DNA of 64,000 bases from Pyronema omphalodes (GCA_024516155.1 JAJJXM010000089.1:1-64000); one strand, 5' to 3'. Positions 9,187-22,200 are shown, counted from the stretch's first letter. The notes: generated by a model not told the origin, from the letters alone. A program made the numbers and translations.

Positions 9187-10931
9187 TTACTCGTCATCCA
9201 TAGATTCCCAACCATCCTTAACATTTCCGTCACCAGCGTCCTCCTCCACTTCTTCACCCTCATCACTATCACTCTCCTCCTCATCATCATCCGCTGCTCT
9301 TACAAGGCGATCCTCCTTGTCAGGATTCGTAACAGCCACTCTGTCACCGAAAACACGACGAACACCAGCGTTTGTAGAGGTGTCCCAAACAGATGCAACT
9401 CCTTTGTCTCCTGCAACTGAAAGACGGAATCCAACCTCCTTGTCTGGTGCGAATCCGATAGAGAAAATCTTGCCGAGGTCCATGTCGCGGGAAACAACCA
9501 TGGAAGGTCCTCCGGTTGATGCCTGAGTGTTCCAGAGCTTGACGGACTTGTCAACAGAGGCAGTGGCCAAAAATCCGGGGATGATGGGGTTGATGTCGAA
9601 AGAGGAAACGGCCTTGTCGTGGGCCTGGAGAGTCCAGACGGGCTTGGTCTGGGCGGGAGTAGTCGGCTGAACACGGGAGTCGAAGAAGTGAACGCATCCA
9701 GACTCGGTAGAGACGTAGAAGTAGTTGTTGTCATGAGGGTCCCAGCGGAGAGACTCGACATCGGACTCAACACCCCAACGAGGCTGCTTAGCATCGGGAG
9801 TACGCATGTCGGCCCAGACAACGGTACGGTCGTAAGATCCGGAGAGAAGGGTGGTAGACTGGCTGGGGTTCCATGCAAGAGCGCAAACCTGGTCGGTGTG
9901 GTAGTTGTAGGACTTTGCGCACTGGAGGGTGGTGAGATCCCAGAGCTTGACGGTCTTATCGGCGGAAGCGGAGGCGAGGAGGTTACGGTGCTGTCTGTTA
10001 CCAGCGAGAGCCTGGACAGCTCCAACGTGGTACTGATCATTGGCGGCAGGCTTCTTCTTCTTCTTTGACTTCTTGATAGCGGTGGTGTCGTTTCCGGCTC
10101 CCAGAATTGCGTTGGGGTACATGCTGTCCACTACATCCAAATCCCAAATCTCGATATCGGGCTCGGTGGTACCGATTGCGACGACGTTTCCACGGGACTC
10201 GGGGGTGATGATTCCAGAGTTGACAGGAACGTCTAACCACTCCAAACACAAGGGAATTGCAGGCAACATAATGTCATTGTGGACGTAGAGGTTGTCTTCA
10301 CTGTCTTCGTAAACGTAAATCTCGAGATGCGCAATGTCGTCTTCGACCTTTCCGACGAGAAGAAGGTTGTCGGTGGGCAAAATCTGGAATTCTTCCCGTT
10401 CTTCTTCTTCCATATCCTGAGGTGCCATGGTGATGTAAGGATCCTCCTCTCCGTGGCTGTAGTATGCGAGTGCCTTGACATTTCCGAACATTCCCATGGC
10501 TACAATTGAGGTGTTAGCAGCTATCCAAAGCCCAATTGAAGCTGTGACAAGAGGCGGGGCATACTAGTTCCCATCTGCTTCTCCTCCTCAGTCGGCTCAT
10601 CGTAATCGTCGAGGTTGTATTCCGCCAAATCGTCGTCCTTATCCTCATCATCCTTCTTGACCTTTGCCTCAGCGACAGGTGCACCAGATCCTCCGGTAGC
10701 AGTAGTCTCCTTCTCCTCGACCTCCATGGCATCATCATCCTCCTCAACCTCCTCGTCTTCATCGTTTCCGGCCTCGGCATCCTCCAAGTCCTCCTGAGCA
10801 TCCTCAAGCTTCAACTTTGCAAGCTGCGAGATACGCTCCATCTCAGCATCGTCCAACTGAGCCATGCGAGGGTTTTCGGCGGCGAAACCACGCGGCACCC
10901 AAGTGGTGCAGGTAATCATAGTTTCCGACAT
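9187..10931 (-). CDS. PWP1: Pwp1, WD40 ribosome-biogenesis protein
   Basis: Two exons on the minus strand (10931-10565, 10499-9187; 65-nt intron) encode 559 residues. Pwp1 is a nuclear/nucleolar WD40 protein needed for pre-rRNA processing and rDNA chromatin. The N-terminus begins MSETMITCTTWVPRGFA, typical of the family, and is followed by a strongly acidic region (about residues 45-105, EDEEVEEDDDAMEVEE). The exon join restores EEEKQMGTTMGMFGNVKALA. WD-type blades follow: EPDIEIWDLDVVD, LASASADKTVKLWDLTT, LLSGSYDRTVVWADMRT, ATASVDKSVKLWNTQ and VAGDKGVASVWDTS. A second acidic tail ends in DGWESMDDE. Length and architecture match fungal Pwp1 closely. Confidence 0.95.
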
Positions 10932-11953
10932 CTCTGCGGCCGTCGGGTTTGTCCTGGGGAATTGGTGGTTCTGGTGAAAAGGTGCGCGAGAGGTGCGCTG
11001 TGGTGAGGTACTCTGCAGATTCCTCAGAAACTTTTAGGCGGCTAGTGGGGCAGAGCGAAGAGGATTTGCAGGGATCTTTTTTTCACCGCGACCACATGCG
11101 CGCTAGTGGAAAGTTTCCTCCGGGGTTTAAAATGGAGACGACACCTCATCCCATCGACATCACCAAACTTCGACGGCTTCCACTTCCACCGGATTTCAAC
11201 ATTATCCACTCGATTCCAATGACGCAGTCTCACTGATTAACCCATCGACAACTCGCTTACAGCTATCTTGCAAATGGTACGCCTTTCACACCCCCTTCCC
11301 CGTCGAACACCCTGCCCCACGCATGCGTATGCCCCGCTACGGCTACGTTCACTGCGTTTCCACTACCCTACACACAATGCCAATGATGAGTCGGCGTGCA
11401 GCCAAACCCATAAATGTATAACAGGAAGAGCCGTATGAGACCTTCGTTCCAAAATGGATGACTCTTTCGGTGTAGCCGCCGTAGCTGGGATCGACCCACT
11501 ACATTATGGGGGACTATACTGAGGGGGTTGTTCGGAACGTCGTTTGTCGTTGCTTAGAATCTTGGGATCTGAAGATTGTTTTACTATCACACTTCATTGC
11601 GAATATGTCTTTGAGGGAATGTTGGCTAATGATTCAAAAGATTACTAGGAGAATCAATTACTAAACTACCACGGAAACAATACAAGATGGAGATTGATTA
11701 TATAGACGGAATAAAGATGGTTTACAAGAACAAATTTGCGCTATGTTTTGGTGATGACTGTTATGTGTGATGTTTCCCTCATCTAAGTTTCTTACCTAGC
11801 CATCATTCGGCCTTATAACCTCAGCCTTGAGATCTACCACAGCCAATCATTCAACCGCGTATACTGTATACTGAATACATATTTTAGATTCTCAGTCCAG
11901 AATTATGTACACTCGAGGCAACGCATTGATCACGAATGCCTATGACGATCCTT
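10932..11953. other. Intergenic upstream of PWP1 with a possible short spliced gene
   Basis: The CA/CT-rich stretch 11130-11273 looks like a transcript leader on the plus strand and ends in an ATG (11274-11276) immediately followed by GTACGC, a donor also used in this window (eIF4A begins GTACGT). One continuation after an acceptor at about 11424 would be M-EEPYETFVPKWMTLSV and then stop, which is too short to accept. ATGATGA at 11381 and CTGA near 11513 resemble snoRNA C and D boxes, but they are 130 nt apart. No gene is called. Confidence 0.3.
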
Positions 11954-12321
11954 TCACGCGAGATCCTGCAGACACGTGATGCCATCGTTTATAAATGTTT
12001 CGTCTAAAGTATATAACCCACCCGCTTTATACACATAACATTCATCAAATATCCTCTCCAAGCGCGGCATATCCTTAATGCCAGACACCAAACCACAAAC
12101 CAAGCCCAGGTGACAGACCGAGGTTTCTCCATCTCCACCTCCGCATCGCCAACTCCTATACTCCTCCTGTATCCCTCATCACCTTCAACCAATTCCCACG
12201 CATGAAGCACCATCTTAACCCAGCGTGAAACTTCGAAGTCTGGGCTCATCAAGTTCGAATTTCTAACTGTGGATTTTGTTTTATCGGTATAGTACCAGGA
12301 GTTTTGGTAGGGATTATACTA
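11954..12321 (-). pseudogene. Truncated, frameshifted gene relic next to the minisatellite
   Basis: On the minus strand an open frame starts just after a stop at about 12322 and reads YYTDKTKSTVRNSNLMSPDF, then EVSRWVKMVLHAWELVEG with natural protein character. Further down a different frame carries GLVSGIKDMPRLERIFDEC, then YVYKAGGLYTLDETFINDG, ending ITCLQDLA-stop at 11954. The switch falls between about 12190 and 12090 and no acceptable intron explains it. So this looks like the C-terminal third of a protein, broken by an indel and cut off upstream by the repeat array. No family is recognised. Confidence 0.45.
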
Positions 12322-12341
12322 TCTTTAACCATTCATCTCTG
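12322..12341. other. Boundary between gene relic and minisatellite
   Basis: The open frame of the relic ends (5' side) at a TAG here, and the first CTCTGTT unit starts within 20 bp. This suggests array expansion or a break at this point. Confidence 0.3.
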
Positions 12342-12757
12342 TTCTCTCTGTTCTCTCTGTTCTCTCTGTTCTCTCTGTTCTCTCTGTTCTCTCTGTTCTC
12401 TCTGTTCTCTCTGTTCTCTCTGTTCTCTCTGTTCTCTCTGTTCTCTCTGTTCTCTCTGTTCTCTCTGTTCTCTCTGTTCTCTCTGTTCTCTCTGTTCTCT
12501 CTGTTCTCTCTGTTCTCTCTGTTCTCTCCTCTCTGTTCTCTCTGTTCTCTCTGTTCTCTCTGTTCTCTCTGTTCTCTCTGTTCTCTCTGTTCTCTCTGTT
12601 CTCTCTGTTCTCTCTGTTCTCTCTGTTCTCTCTGTTCTCTCTGTTCTCTCTGTTCTCTCTGTTCTCTCTGTTCTCTCTGTTCTCTCTGTTCTCTCTGTTC
12701 TCTCTGTTCTCTCTGTTCTCTCTGTTCTCTCTGTTCTCTCTGTTCTCTCTGTTCTCT
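12339..12757 (+). repeat. 9-bp minisatellite (TCTCTGTTC)n, about 46 copies
   Basis: A nearly perfect tandem array of a 9-mer, interrupted once at about 12527-12533 by a partial unit. Because 9 is divisible by 3, every frame stays open. The resulting LFS or CSL tripeptide repeats are an artefact of the unit length. Confidence 0.97.
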
Positions 12758-12853
12758 CTACACTATTCTCTACACTATTCTCTACACTATTCTCTACACT
12801 ATTCTCTACACTATTCTCTACACTATTCTCTACACTATTCTCTACACTATTCT
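12753..12853 (+). repeat. 12-bp minisatellite (TACACTATTCTC)n, 8 copies
   Basis: It abuts the 9-mer array and shares its TTCTCT core, so it probably arose from it by a local change and re-amplification. It decays into TATTCACAATTTACC at its end. Confidence 0.97.
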
Positions 12854-14197
12854 ATTCACAATTTACCATTTCCTCTAGACTATTCTACGCTTCCATTTCT
12901 AACCAAAAATTAAAACCAAAGACATCAAAACATCAACGATGGTATAAATAGACCGATACGGCGAGTGATTATCTATGTTCAGCTCATCATACACTATCAC
13001 CATCACTTCTCACCCCAGCCAGCCAGCCAGCCAGCCAACTCATTGCACCCACCCTACCCACTCAACTCGGTATTCACCACCATCATTTCTCTCCACGTAG
13101 TTCACACTCCACAGTTTCACATTTCATCAATCCTTTACGATTACATTAAGTAATTTAGCATATATGAACCATAATTTAAAATACCGCCCAAAAAAGTAAA
13201 ATACCGCCCAAAAATAACAATAAAAATAAAAATAAAAATATCTCTTTCAAAATATACTTTTTACTTATCCTTTTCAAAAAAAAGTTAAAATCATTACACC
13301 CCCTTGGCGGGAATCGGGATACTTCAAAATTACGTTCATAGCCAAATCCATATCCCATATCCATATCCAACCATTCACAATCACAATCACAATACAATCA
13401 CAATATAATCACATCACATCACATCACAGTTACAATCATAATCATAATCATAATCACAATTACAATCACCATATAATCACCATATAATCACCATATAAAC
13501 ACCATATAATCACCATATAATCACCATATAATCACCATATAATCACCATATAATCACAATCATAATCACAATCACAATCACAATCACAATATAATCACCA
13601 TATAATTCCATCTTAATAATTCCATTTTTAATTTTATAATATACCAACCAAGATATGTCATTGTTTCATGTTCACAATATCAACGACATCTTAATAATAC
13701 TTTCCAAACCAAGCCTAAAATTCCAACAATGCAAAAAAAAACAAAAAAAAAACGAAAATTCCAATAATCCAATCCAATCCAAATCCTCAAAAAACAACAA
13801 AGAAAATGGCGCAGAACCAATACCAATATCCAACAATAACAAACGACAAATAACAAAATGCTATAAACTAACCAAGAAATGCCTCGCCAAAGAAATCCAT
13901 AAATCCATGCAAAAAAAAAGAAAAAGAGAAAACACAATACTCCATCTCAAAAAATACCTTTTTTTCAAAGTTGCTTTAACAAAAGAAAATAATAAAAGAA
14001 AGAAAAAAACAAAGAATAACAGAAAAAAGCCTTAAATGATGCATATAAAATACTTAGAAAAAAAATCGAAAAAGAAAGAACCCCCCACCCCCAGAACAAT
14101 AGTACAAAACCGCCGTTCCCTCCCCTTCCAGAAAACTCATACCCTCAAAAAATCACCGCCTATCAGCTTCTTTTTCCCACCCCTATCTCCAATCCCC
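12854..14197. other. AT-rich repeat region downstream of CAF120
   Basis: It contains (CCAG)n at about 13017-13037, paired 20-bp AT-rich direct repeats near 13177-13212, A-rich tracts, and an ATAATCACCAT-type array at about 13380-13610. The A-rich 13720-14090 part encodes only Lys/Asn-rich low complexity. The end is the CAF120 3' region. No gene is seen. Confidence 0.6.
13380..13610 (+). repeat. Degenerate (CACAAT) and (CACCATATAAT) repeats
   Basis: CAATCACAATCACAAT units pass into at least eight 11-bp CCATATAATCA units. The array is irregular, with AAACACC and CATAATC variants. Confidence 0.85.
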
Positions 14198-17100
14198 TTA
14201 ATTCCGTCCCTGATAATACGGATTACCCCCCTGCTGTCCCTGTCCGTATCCGCCAGGACTAACACCTCCATGTCCCTGATAATAAGCATTCCCCAACTGC
14301 TGTTGTTGTTGCTGTTGCATAAACTGCTGCTGCTGCATCAAGGTCTGTCCCTGCATCATATCCTTTCTCTGCTCTCTTTCATTCATTTGCTGTTGATACT
14401 GCTGGAGTAATCCTGCCTGGGGTTGTGGACTGGGGGTACCACGTGCTGGAGAGTGCTGGCCAGAATATCCTCCGCCTGGAAGCTGTCCATAGCTAGCACG
14501 ACGGTGATCGTTACCCATAAACCCGCCGGACGCTCCAGGGAGTCCGGGCATTCCATAGCTGCTGTGGCGGTTCATCTGACCTGCCATCTGGTCTGAAGTA
14601 GGAATCTGAGAGTAGCTGGAGTGGCGTTTATCAGTAGAAGGGGTAAAGCCAGGTGTCTGTAACCCATAGCTGCTGGTACGATCACCAGGTGTGTTCAAAT
14701 TTCCGTAAGAACTGTGGCGAGTTCCGGGGAGTTCATTGGCACCAATGTTTCCGTATACACTTCCTCTCTGAGCCCCCATCTGGTATTGGTCAAAGTAACC
14801 CTGCTGTGCCCCAGGCTGCTGTCCCATGGCTGGCTGCATAGAGTACCTAGGGCTCGGGGTGCGCCCTTGCCTAGCTGCGGCTTGTTCACGCCCCAACTGC
14901 ATGAGACGCTCTTTCTCTTCCCGTTCTCGTTGGCGGCGGTTAATCTCCTGCTGAACAGTGGTGGATGGGATAACATTCCTTCCTCCGGCGGCTCCATTGA
15001 AACTCTCCTTGACTAGACGACGTTCGGTTTCTCGGGACTCAATGGCACCGACTAATCCAGCTTTGTGGGGAATCCGCTTCAGGTCTTGGTCTTGCATATG
15101 CAATAGAGAGGACCCGGTTCGGCGGGCGATGAGTTCCTGTTCCTTCGCACTTAGATTTGCCGACAAATCCGGGGCACTCATGAGTCCATGTGGGAGGAAA
15201 GCTGCATTTGGACCTCTACTTGAAGGGCGAGGAGGATGAGCATGGTGAGTGATCGGTAATTGCTCCGTGCTCGTGTTGCGGGAGTTGTTGCTGCTCTTAC
15301 GGGCGGCATAGCGAGCACGCTGTTGAGAGGCTGCCGCAGCAGCGGCGGCTTTTTCTGCTACATACCTTTCGGCAGTTATACCGGGTGTATGGGGCTGTAC
15401 TTGAGGAGTCGGGCTCCAGGCGACAGAACGACGCTTTGCCAACCCACCGGCGGAAGAGGCGCTGTTAGTGCTGGCTGGTGAGTCAGAGGCTGATCCAGGG
15501 CCTGGCCGAGATGTAAGGAGGTCTCCAGTGGAGAGGGCTTTCCGGGTATCGTAGTTGGTTCCGCTTGCGGTAGTTCCCCCATTCGCTGCACGGCCTGTGA
15601 CGGATTCAGGTGCAGGCGTGGATTTAATTCCACCGGAAAGTTGGCGGCTATGGGAGAAAGTTGCACCAAAGTCAATCTTGGGAATGTCTATAGCTTCCTT
15701 CTGTGAAGAGCTGCCGGGACGATAGTGGGCGTCTCCAACTACTACTTCGGGATCTACTTTCACTCCCACAACCTTCATACGCCCAGCTCTCGGAGCTTCG
15801 GCATTACGAGGTGGTGGTGCGATTTCTTCTTCCTCCGAGGAAGCGTAGTCAGGTTCTTCGTCGTCATAATCATTTGGATAATTTCCAACTGCGTTGGGAG
15901 TTGGCTGGGGAGAGTCTCCGTAATCAGAATCCGAATCTCCACCCGACAAAACCCGCTGGATCAGTGCTAAAGAGCGTCGATCAAGCGTATCCTCATCCAA
16001 AACGAAATCATCGTCGTCATTCGCCTCCTGTTGAGCATGGGCAGTGGCAGGTCGCTGCTTGATAGGAGCTATCTTGTCGAGCGCGCTCTCGTCAATAAGG
16101 TGGGCGAGGTCGTGCAAGCTGTCCGGTGTGTCATGCTCGGTAACAGCGCTCATTACTGGCTTTCGAGTGATGGCTTGTGAGTTAGTATCGACTTTTAGTG
16201 GCGGCTTTTGCCCAGAAGCTGAGACTGGGGGACGGAATTGTTGATTCTGTCCCTGCTGCCCCTGCACTTGTTGTTGCTGGGAGAAACCTTGATTGTTGTG
16301 GTCATGGCTCGGACTTGGAGATCCAGAGGGAGGGGCGGAGGGGTGCCATGATCCCGAGCGGCGGTACTCGCTGTACTCAGGCGCAGGAGGTAGGCTAGAG
16401 TCGTAGTCTCCATCACGAGACTGTGAGTAGTCCGAATCATAGGCCTGTTTCGAGTCGTTCTGGGGAGGAGGACCACGGAGAAGGACCTGAGAGGATTGAA
16501 GGGCAAATCCAGGAGGAGCTTGAAATTGATTATGCTCATGTTGCTGGATATCCCGGTTTGTAGCACGGTTATCTGGCTGAGGAGTATACCCACGAGGAGG
16601 CACCACTCCAGCAAAAAGGTTGTCGTCTTCTCCTCCGATATCCATCTCAGGGAGCTGTTGAGGTCGGGAGTTGGGACGGTGTTGAGAGCGAGGAGTAGCA
16701 GGGACTGGGGTCAAAGGAGGTTGCTGCTGTTGCTGCTGTAGTTGGCGAGCGGCTGGGGAAATTTGGAAGAGTCCATCATCGGAGGAGTCGCTGATACCGG
16801 TGCTTGGCGGTGGATTTCCATAAGCGCTATTATCCGAGCTGCTTCCTTCATTAAACTGCCCAAATCCATGCGGTGGTTTTCCCTGATATTTGGCTTGTCC
16901 AGTGGCTTCCGAAGCGGATCTATTATGTGCAATATCTGGTAGAATGGTTAGAGGGACATGCAGAGGAGGGAGATCTGATTTATCCATACTTGTATTTTGA
17001 CCACTTCCTGTACCACTTCCATCCTCGGACATCCCATGAGACATTGGCATTTGAGACTTGGGGCGTTGTTTTTGACGATTTTCCACGAGCTTCATCTTTT

Positions 17101-19281
17101 CCGCAGTTAAGGCTTTCATCTTTTCTCTCCATTTGCTTTCGAGCTTAGTATCTTTGCCTTCCGTTAAGATGAGGTTGACAACGTCCATAACTTCTATGTA
17201 TCCCTGTGATCCGTTGGTGGGCATGGCAAACATTAAACTTGCAGGATCATTCTTCTGCGCACTGAGCTGGACTGGGCGTCCATAAAGGGCAAACGTGTCA
17301 TACGTTGGAAATAAAAACCGCAACATCGTCTCAAACCCAGATACAGCGGGGTGAAGATCCGGCATAATGAAAACATAACCCTCCTCCTCCGTTGGCTGCT
17401 CTCCATGAATACGTATCCTTCCTTCGACTTTGATTAGCGTCGACTGATCAATTAGGCTCTTATCCGAAGGATACAGAGCATATGCTGCAAAGGCATCCAC
17501 AATAGTCGCGATTGGTTGAGTTTTCTTGCTCTTTTTTGTATCATAGAACTTGATATCCCCTTTTAAAACTTGTGGTTGCTGATACTCAGTATTTTTTGCC
17601 TTCTTCGCCGCAGCTTTTGCTTTCTTTACCTCCTTCTCATTTGGTTGCGAGACGACCGCCCAACATTTACGCCAAGGTGTTCCAGCGCCGAATCGAACGC
17701 GGACCCAATCTTCGTGTTTAAACGCGGTACGAGTAGTGATCTGCCCAATACTGTTTAAACTCTTTCCCTTGGCCGCAATCAACGCGCCGGTGTAGATTTC
17801 CTGTAGCTTGGAGTGCTCGAAGATACACAAGCGGATACTTGCAGTCCATTGTGCTAACGAAGGATATGAATTGAAATGGAAAAGGAAGCGGTTCTTTCCA
17901 GCGGTGGAGATGCTGAGGACATTTATTAACGGCGGTTGATCGGGGAATCGGGTAGGCATTTTGTCGATCTATCTCGTCAGCATATGTTAGCTCTGTAGCT
18001 ACAAGGATCCATCACCCCAACACCGCGCTCTCCGAACTCCGTTGTCAAAGGGTACCCACCATTTTGATATTCGCATCCGTCAAATTGATGTACGTCGGTA
18101 AAATATCCTGATTATGAGCCGCAGAATCCAATTCCTGTGCATCCCATAAGGATAACACAGTTCCTCGTAACTGCGCAAAACATTCTTTCCATGTTCTGTC
18201 GGCGTGGGGTTTTCCATCTGTACACGGGATGGCGCACGGTCAGTATGGCAATATTTCAACTTCGGGCGGCCCCGCATTCCGCTATAAAAGCGCGCGCTGA
18301 ATAGCGCCGTTTTAAAAACGGAAACGCGGACTGCAGCGGAACTGCGACAGCGGAGCGGCGGTAAGAATACGAACGAAGCCCAAGGAGCCCGCAAATCGTA
18401 CGAGTTTTGCAGAGCTTGGAAAGCTCGCGAAGTCTGTTTCTTTACCGCGCTGTAAACCTCACAATCATGAGGATCCCGCAAAAGCTGTGTTGCCGACTTG
18501 GACCCCCAGCGCAATTCTCTCCTCGCTGTAGTCCGCTGCTTTCGCACGTGCGCAAACCATGTAGAACCTCCGGGAAAATCGTGCAGACTCACCAGGCTTT
18601 AAGTCCGCCAACTTCATAAAATACCCCTCATTGTAAACCTTTTGGCTATGTGCATTCAAAAACCCCAATACGGGTTGCAATTCCGGCAAAATATCCCTCG
18701 TATCCACCTCTTGATATTGCTGCGGCTGTATCTGCATTATCGACTGCGGCCTTGGCACATCTCCTTGACTTGTCTCTGGCCTCATCATTCCTCTTGCTGG
18801 TACTGTTCCTTCTGGTGACATCGTGTCTGGTTCTGTGTCTCTGGCTTGAATAACGGAGAAAGTATTCGCTCGATTTGACTTCGTAGCTTCGTTTATTTTA
18901 GATTCGTCGTTATTCGAGGAGCCGTAGCGAGTTCGTAATGACTTGGACTGTCGTTTGGAAGAGGAGGGTTCCGCGGAGGAGTCGCGAGAAGATTTAGAAC
19001 CGACGAGGGAGGCGAGGGACGCGGACCATGCTATTATCACAGTTGTGTCAGCTTCTTAGGAGTTCTTCGTATTTTCTTTTCTTCTCTAAGCCACCCTATG
19101 CTAGGTGTGTCTCCGGCGGTAACAAGGCAATTATGGTGGGAAGGGATGATGTGAGGTTACAGTTATGAAACCAGGAGCCAGCTACTAAGGTAAGGGAAGT
19201 GAGGGTTGTGAAGAAATAATTGTGAGGGGTAGAGCTGAGGGGAAGTATAGAATGTAGAAACGTACACCGTGATCTCGTCAT
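14198..19281 (-). CDS. CAF120: Caf120-like PH-domain protein, CCR4-NOT associated
   Basis: Four exons on the minus strand: 19281-19266, 19030-18593, 18217-18060 and 17968-14198. They sum to 4383 nt, in frame, for 1460 residues. The 16-nt first exon (MTRSRS) is inferred: exon 2 has no early in-frame ATG but has a good acceptor. Caf120 and its paralogue Skg3 in yeast associate with the CCR4-NOT complex that controls transcription and mRNA deadenylation. Conserved parts are DILPELQPVLGFLNAHSQKV before a PH domain (about residues 118-260), with the joins restoring KLADLKP-DGKPHADRTWKE and NLTDANIKM-IDKMPTRFP. A second conserved block (HEDWVRVRFGAGTPWRKCWA) follows at about 270-420. The C-terminal 900 residues are disordered, rich in Gln, Ser, Pro and Gly, with poly-Q runs and a repeated RHSSYG motif (about 1280-1370). 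The second intron is long (375 nt) and GC-rich. Confidence 0.88.
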
Positions 19282-22200
19282 GATGTCTGGTCGTGGCGGT
19301 ACGCTCGGTCAAGTACAATTGTATGCAGGTGTTCCGTTGCAGTTGTCAAAAGCGTTGTTGTCGCCTAATTTCTACAGCTGAGCGAACGATACGTGAGCGT
19401 TACTTGCTTGTTCTTCTGTTCCTTTTCTTTGTCTGTAATGTCGTTTCGCTGCTTCTTCGGCGATATGGTGTACAATGTTCAATATTCTCGATAATTAAGG
19501 CGGCGTTCCGAAGATGTTGTAATAGTGTTGAGGTGCTATGGAACAGAGGTGTGGTGAGTAGACAGCAAACAAGGTGAGAAAGCCCAGAAGATCCAAGGTG
19601 TTAGAGAGTGAGTATGGGCTATCTAGTTGACGGGTGATTCACGACCGGAAACAGCGGGATCTCCGGGAAGGTGTGTTTGTATCTAATAGTTCGTTCAAGG
19701 ACCCAAAGTAACCAAGCTTCCTGGTTTTACCGGCGGTGTGTAAGGTGCGGCGGTAAGGTGTAATAAGTTTTATGTTGCTTTTGCTGATAAATAATATATT
19801 CTGTACAGTATCTTGCTCTTTCAATTCATTGTGGAAGTAAGGATATAGGACAGTCGCTTCGAGGAGATTAGAGGTGTTAGTAGAGGATCAGGAGTTTTTC
19901 GAAGGCTCAGGTAAGATGGAGGTGGAGCGAATTCGTAGAAAAACGTGCAAGGCATGCAAAGACAAGACGTGATATCACACTGCACGGGAGGGATAATATC
20001 TCTTTGACTGAAGCTTGGATCACGTATTCTAGCCCTGCTCTGCACGCTTTGCACGCTCTGCACTTTCCCGTAGCATCTAATCCCAAGCCGGGGACAAGAA
20101 AAAAAAAAAGAAAAAGAAAAAAAGATTGATTTACTCGATTACAGTCTATACTCCAATTGTACTCCCCGCTGTTTTCACCAATTATCCAATTTCCATTTCC
20201 CCCATGCCGTGGTTGAGAGATGAATATGGGCTGCACGTAACGTACAGAATGAGTGCACTTTCATCACGACGTAAATAGAGACATCAGAAGGCATCGGAGA
20301 CATTGCGATATACAGCAGCGGCACTTGGGAGTGTTAGTGTAGGTTGATGCATTGATGCAACCTAAGACGGACTAGTTTATGCTAAAAACAAGTACTAAAG
20401 TAGTGACCCGCGGGTTAGCTTCCAGCTATTCCGAAATAAAACTAGGCGTCAACTGTTTTATCCCGAAATCGATGCAATCGACGAAGAGGTAGCCCGTCTG
20501 CAAATCAACACCAAAGTTTCATCTTCAAGCGACGGTTGAAGATCTCTAACCTTCATCAGCAAATGGCAACAGAGTTATACGACAAACGAGAAGGTTTAGG
20601 ACCCTGATCACCACGCCTCCCCACGCCTCCGCACGGCCTTGAACGACAGTCTGGGGAACGTCGGCAATGCTTGGCCGAAGCTTCCGGGACTGGCTTATGC
20701 CACTATGCCAACATAGTACGGCGACGTCACCGGACCTGGAGACGGCATATGGTGGAGATCCAGAGTATACGCGTCTGCTAGGTGTGCTAGGCCTTGCAGT
20801 GTGATGCGAGTACGCAATCTCACGATTATGGTATTGACAGCCCGTGGAGCACACAGTCGAAGCGAATATTGGGGGGGGAGGAGGAGGGGAGGCGGGGGCA
20901 TTAGCAGGACCCTGAGATCCGACTGATAAGCCTTATGGTGCTGATTCTGTAGCTTTCATGCGTACATAGAGTTTAGACGAGTCCGAGCTGAGGCTACAGT
21001 ATTTCAAAGCGATTCGACACCGTTAAAGCACTCCATGTACAGTAACCACATATCAGGAGGGCCGTGGAGGAACGATATCCATTCGACTGAAAATTGTTGA
21101 AGGCAGCAGCATAGCTGAAAGTAGCAGGTCCCAAAAATGCAACGGAAATATAAGATCCCGAACCCATCATCCCATGACGACTCACCAGGCAGAATTTGGA
21201 ACCCTGACACATCCGGGTGAAGGTTCGATGGCGTGGTTCCATTACAGCGGATCGTGATACCCTGCATCACTGCTATTACAACGAGATCATAATAAAACAA
21301 TGCATAAAAAATCCCGGAGAAAGAGTCAGTGGTGGATTCGGTAATCTCCTTTGCGGAACTCAGAAGCTCAGAAGATGTAATTCAGCATTCGTTCCACCAA
21401 GGTTCCGGAGAAGGGCCTCGTTTTGGAGCTAGAAAATCGAAGCGACGCAAAGAGGAGCAAATCAAAGCAAGCAAAGCAAAGAGAAACAAAATCATCACAT
21501 CCATTCTGACTCGACGCTCAAGCCTCTTCTTAAGATACTTATCCCTCGAACAACACCCTATGTGTTGATCCATACTGCTGCCTAATCGATTCCATCATGA
21601 TAGACACTTTTTGTCTCTACAGCAGTCATCTCGAAACACCAGAAACAATTTCACCTCACATCCCCGGCTTTTGAAATTTCCAAAACTTTGGAACCTTTGG
21701 AACCTTGAAGACCTTTAAAACTGTTCCATAGCAACTCGACTCTACTCTACTCCGGACATCTTGAATAAGATATTAAAATGACGATGCATAAGGAAAATGG
21801 ACTATACTTTCGATCATGGAGGATTCATGGCGCGGGGTTTGGAATTTCAGAGTCATCTTGACTTATCAACTCCGGACTGCTGGATGAGGTATTGACTACA
21901 TTAATCAGGAGAATTGACATCAAATGATTCGGAATCTGGATTTTGAAGTTCAAAGTTCGAGGTTCAAGGATTCATCAAAAAGGATATCCGAAGACAGACG
22001 GAATAGATCCCGGTCCCCGGATCTCGAGAGAGTGATAAGGATACCGTCGAGCCCGATTGAGCAGTGACTTAGCAGTACGACTCTACAAACAACACGTACC
22101 CCATGATCTAGAAACTTCAAACTCTAAACACTTCGGTATTCAGACTGGACGCAACTCTTCTCATATCACCCACCGCTTTCCCACGAGTTACAATAATGAG

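Noticed and set aside
9300..10068. Large Ser/Thr/Pro-rich and Val/Gly-rich open frames overlapping PWP1
   Set aside because: Antisense or off-frame shadows of the conserved WD40 frame.
11381..11516. C-box ATGATGA and D-box CTGA suggesting a C/D snoRNA
   Set aside because: Spacing too large, no terminal stem, no complementarity that I could check.
12276..12951. Open frames of LFS/CSL repeats
   Set aside because: The 9-bp unit keeps every frame open; not evidence of coding.
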